Source: Chloroflexota bacterium
GTDB taxonomy: Bacteria > Chloroflexota > Anaerolineae > CG2-30-64-16
DNA length: 6,496 nucleotides
Assembly: GCA_029555885.1 (NCBI GenBank)
Contig: JAKPQT010000449.1
Location: forward strand, 1 to 6,496
Direction of reading: 5' to 3'
Shown here: positions 5,345 to 6,496 of the stretch, piece after piece
Numbering within the stretch: the first letter of the stretch is position 1
Layout: each line of letters begins with the position of its first letter
Notes under the pieces: generated by a model
The model's database searches: none
Seen by the model: the letters and a program-made list of their open reading frames with translations, nothing else
Told to the model about the DNA's origin: nothing
Translations under genes and position numbers: made by a program

Positions 5345-5945
5345 GGACACCTCCCGCGGCTTCCAGGGCCATGGCCTGGCCGCGCATGAACCAGCCGCGC
5401 GCGGACCGCGCGGGCGGTGGGACGTAAGGCAGACCGATGGCCCGGAACACATCGGCCTCTTCCGGTGTCGGCAGCGCGATCCCTGCCCGCCAGAGCCGGG
5501 CTTCGTGCACCCGCAGATCGGATGGCAGGGCGCCGCCGATCTTGCGCTGACTGACCATCCAATGCGAGAACTCCGCGTTGCCGGTGCGGATCATGAACTG
5601 GATACCCCAGGTCTCGGGGTGGACCAGGAACAGGTCCACCTCCAGGGGGCCGTACATGAATTGCTTATACGCTGGGCCGTTCTTGCTCCACCGCCAGCTA
5701 TCCGGCGGGCCGACGATGTCCACCAGCGCCGCGTCGACCGCGCTCTGCGGCTCACCGACCGGCTCGCCGAACAGGTTGACATCAAACGTGACGCGCGGGA
5801 TCGCGACCAGCTCGATGTCACCTACCGTCGCGGACTGGCGGCGCAGCGAGCCGGCGATCTCGATCCGTGCGCAGGCGGGGGCGAGACGGGCGCGCAGCTC
5901 GTCGGCCAGAGCCAGAGCATCAGCGTAGGGGGTCTCAGTCTTCAC
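5331..5945 (-). CDS. Family X DNA polymerase-like nucleotidyltransferase (palm plus thumb only)
   Basis: The 204-residue product has the hallmarks of the DNA polymerase beta (family X) superfamily. The motif GSLRR at residues 32-36 is followed by G-D-I-E at 42-45, where D43 and E45 match the two metal-binding carboxylates. A third carboxylate is supplied by EVDLF around 102-106 (D104). RTGNAEFSHWM near 120-130 resembles the nucleotide-binding TG/F-N region. The C-terminal PEEADVFRAIGLPYVPP matches the thumb signature that ends family X enzymes. Family X members add nucleotides to DNA ends or gaps during repair. Here the N-terminal 8-kDa lyase/helix-hairpin-helix region and any PHP domain are missing, so the protein is about half the usual bacterial PolX length. 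I chose GTG at 5945: GGAGGAG lies just upstream and it overlaps the previous stop as GTGA. The earlier GTG at 5966 lacks a good binding site. Superfamily assignment is firm; the substrate (DNA end, tRNA-like or small molecule) is not known. Confidence 0.88.
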   Translation of the reverse strand: MKTETPYADALALADELRARLAPACARIEIAGSLRRQSATVGDIELVAIPRVTFDVNLFGEPVGEPQSAVDAALVDIVGPPDSWRWSKNGPAYKQFMYGPLEVDLFLVHPETWGIQFMIRTGNAEFSHWMVSQRKIGGALPSDLRVHEARLWRAGIALPTPEEADVFRAIGLPYVPPPARSARGWFMRGQAMALEAAGGVHAAS

Positions 5946-6178
5946 GCTCTCCTCCAGAATTGCCACCAGCGCCGGCCGGCTGGGGTCGGCGGGCGGGCGT
6001 AGTATTGCTGTTGCAACTGTTCGGCCGCGGCGCGTTGGTCATAGCGCACGCTATACCAGGGGCCGCGGCCGTCCGCGGTGTCCTGGCCGAACCCGCAGAT
6101 CCGAATGCCGTGCTCGGCCCACAGGCGTTCCAGCACCGGATCGATCTGGTGCACGTACAGACGCACTTGCCAGGCCAT
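5942..6178 (-). CDS. Hypothetical protein, 78 residues, aromatic/basic C-terminus
   Basis: I chose the ATG at 6176-6178 (MAWQVRLYVHQ) because GAGGG lies a few bases upstream and the start follows the previous stop by one base. A longer reading from 6205 would run into the membrane gene. The protein is soluble and rich in Arg, Gln and Trp: a possible alpha/beta start (VRLYVHQIDPVLERLW), a middle part with GFGQDTADGRGPWYSVRYD, a Gln-rich helix (AAEQLQQQYY), then a Pro linker and the tail RRWWQFWRRA. Short Trp/basic tails like this occur at the ends of unrelated phage and plasmid proteins, so the tail does not identify a function. It ends with TGA at 5942-5944, overlapping the GTG start of the polymerase-like gene (GTGA), which implies translational coupling. 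I do not recognise the family. Confidence 0.7.
   Translation of the reverse strand: MAWQVRLYVHQIDPVLERLWAEHGIRICGFGQDTADGRGPWYSVRYDQRAAAEQLQQQYYARPPTPAGRRWWQFWRRA
5949..5955 (-). promoter_or_regulatory. Ribosome binding site fixing the start of the polymerase X-like gene
   Basis: On the minus strand GGAGGAG stands directly upstream of the GTG at 5943-5945, with 5 bases between GGAGG and the start. It lies inside the end of the preceding gene and supports the 204-residue form over the 211-residue form that begins at 5966. Confidence 0.75.
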
Positions 6179-6179
6179 C

Positions 6180-6496
6180 CTACCCTCGCAACAGTGCCAG
6201 TACAACCAGCAACGCCACCGGCACGACCAGCAGCACCAGGGCAGCCAGCAGCCCGACCACGAACCAGGGCCAGCCGGCGCGCAGTTTGGCGGCGCCCGTC
6301 CAGGCCACGCCGAGCCATAGCAGTGTCATCAGGCCGGCCGGTACCAGCTGCCCCGCCCACACATGCAGATACGCGAACGCGGCCATACCGGCCAACCCCA
6401 GCAGCGCCAATCCCAACACTGCCCGCAGGAGCCAGCCAGGCGGCTGGGGCGCGACCAGTTCCGCCGGTTCTCCCTCCGCGGGGAATGCGTACTCCG
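6180..6496 (-). CDS. Small multi-pass membrane protein, 5' end outside the window
   Basis: The minus-strand frame is open from the right edge of the window to a TAG at 6180-6182, giving 104 visible residues; the true start lies beyond the edge. An internal GTG at 6417-6419 could start a 79-residue form. It has no clear advantage, because the frame upstream reads on as a plausible soluble N-terminus rich in Pro, Glu and Ala (EYAFPAEGEPAELVAPQPPG). After this the protein is almost entirely hydrophobic: one segment around LGLALLGLAGMAAFAYLHVW, one around LVPAGLMTLLWLGVAW, and a long Val/Leu/Ala stretch near the C-terminus that may be one or two helices. I see no enzymatic motif and do not recognise the family. 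It is probably an inner-membrane protein of a phage or mobile element. The next gene starts one base after its stop, so the two are likely co-translated; the end of this gene carries the GAGGG that serves as the next ribosome binding site. Confidence 0.7.
   Translation of the reverse strand, partial: EYAFPAEGEPAELVAPQPPGWLLRAVLGLALLGLAGMAAFAYLHVWAGQLVPAGLMTLLWLGVAWTGAAKLRAGWPWFVVGLLAALVLLVVPVALLVVLALLRG

Noticed and set aside
1..6496. tRNA, rRNA, CRISPR array, insertion sequence or toxin-antitoxin pair
   Set aside because: I saw no cloverleaf with a TTCRA arm, no regular spaced repeats, no transposase motif with terminal repeats and no recognisable toxin.

Overview
This is a GC-rich, almost fully coding window in which every gene I can support lies on the minus strand, so transcription runs from high to low coordinates. 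Small proteins of phage-associated types (an Ea22-like protein and a DUF4406-like protein), several unrecognised short genes, start/stop overlaps at most junctions and no housekeeping gene suggest a phage, prophage or other mobile-element accessory segment. The host looks like a high-GC bacterium. Chloroflexota is a guess from protein style and is not shown by the sequence.

Right part, 6496 to 3504, in transcription order: a small multi-helix membrane protein cut by the window edge; a 78-residue unknown protein ending in an aromatic/basic tail; a stand-alone family X DNA polymerase-type nucleotidyltransferase (palm plus thumb, no lyase domain); a four-helix membrane protein with a C-terminal helix-turn-helix; a 101-residue unknown protein; an Ea22-like protein; and a DUF4406-like protein. 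Neighbouring genes overlap by 1 to 14 bases or are separated by 1 base, and several starts have strong Shine-Dalgarno sequences, so they look like one operon.

Middle, 3395 to 3503: the only sizeable non-coding gap (109 bases) and clearly AT-rich. It holds an extended -10 promoter reading left (minus strand), and a 25-base near-perfect palindrome lies across that -10. This is a likely control point for the second gene block.

Left part, 3394 to 1: five genes I do not recognise by family (230, 145, 104, 367 and at least 249 residues). The last is cut by the left edge. It was recovered by reading the minus frame from an ATG at 748 that overlaps the stop of the previous gene. The 367-residue protein carries an internal ribbon-helix-helix-like segment. 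The two short gaps in this block (2649-2701 and 2157-2210) each hold a hairpin with a nearly identical 10-base loop. Their stems differ in sequence yet both stay paired, and each hairpin sits just before the ribosome binding site of the next gene. This repeated leader element is the most unusual thing I found.

Taken together, the right block suggests nucleotide or DNA metabolism plus membrane functions, and the left block is an uncharacterised set under its own promoter. No tRNA, rRNA, CRISPR array, insertion sequence, attachment site or origin is visible.
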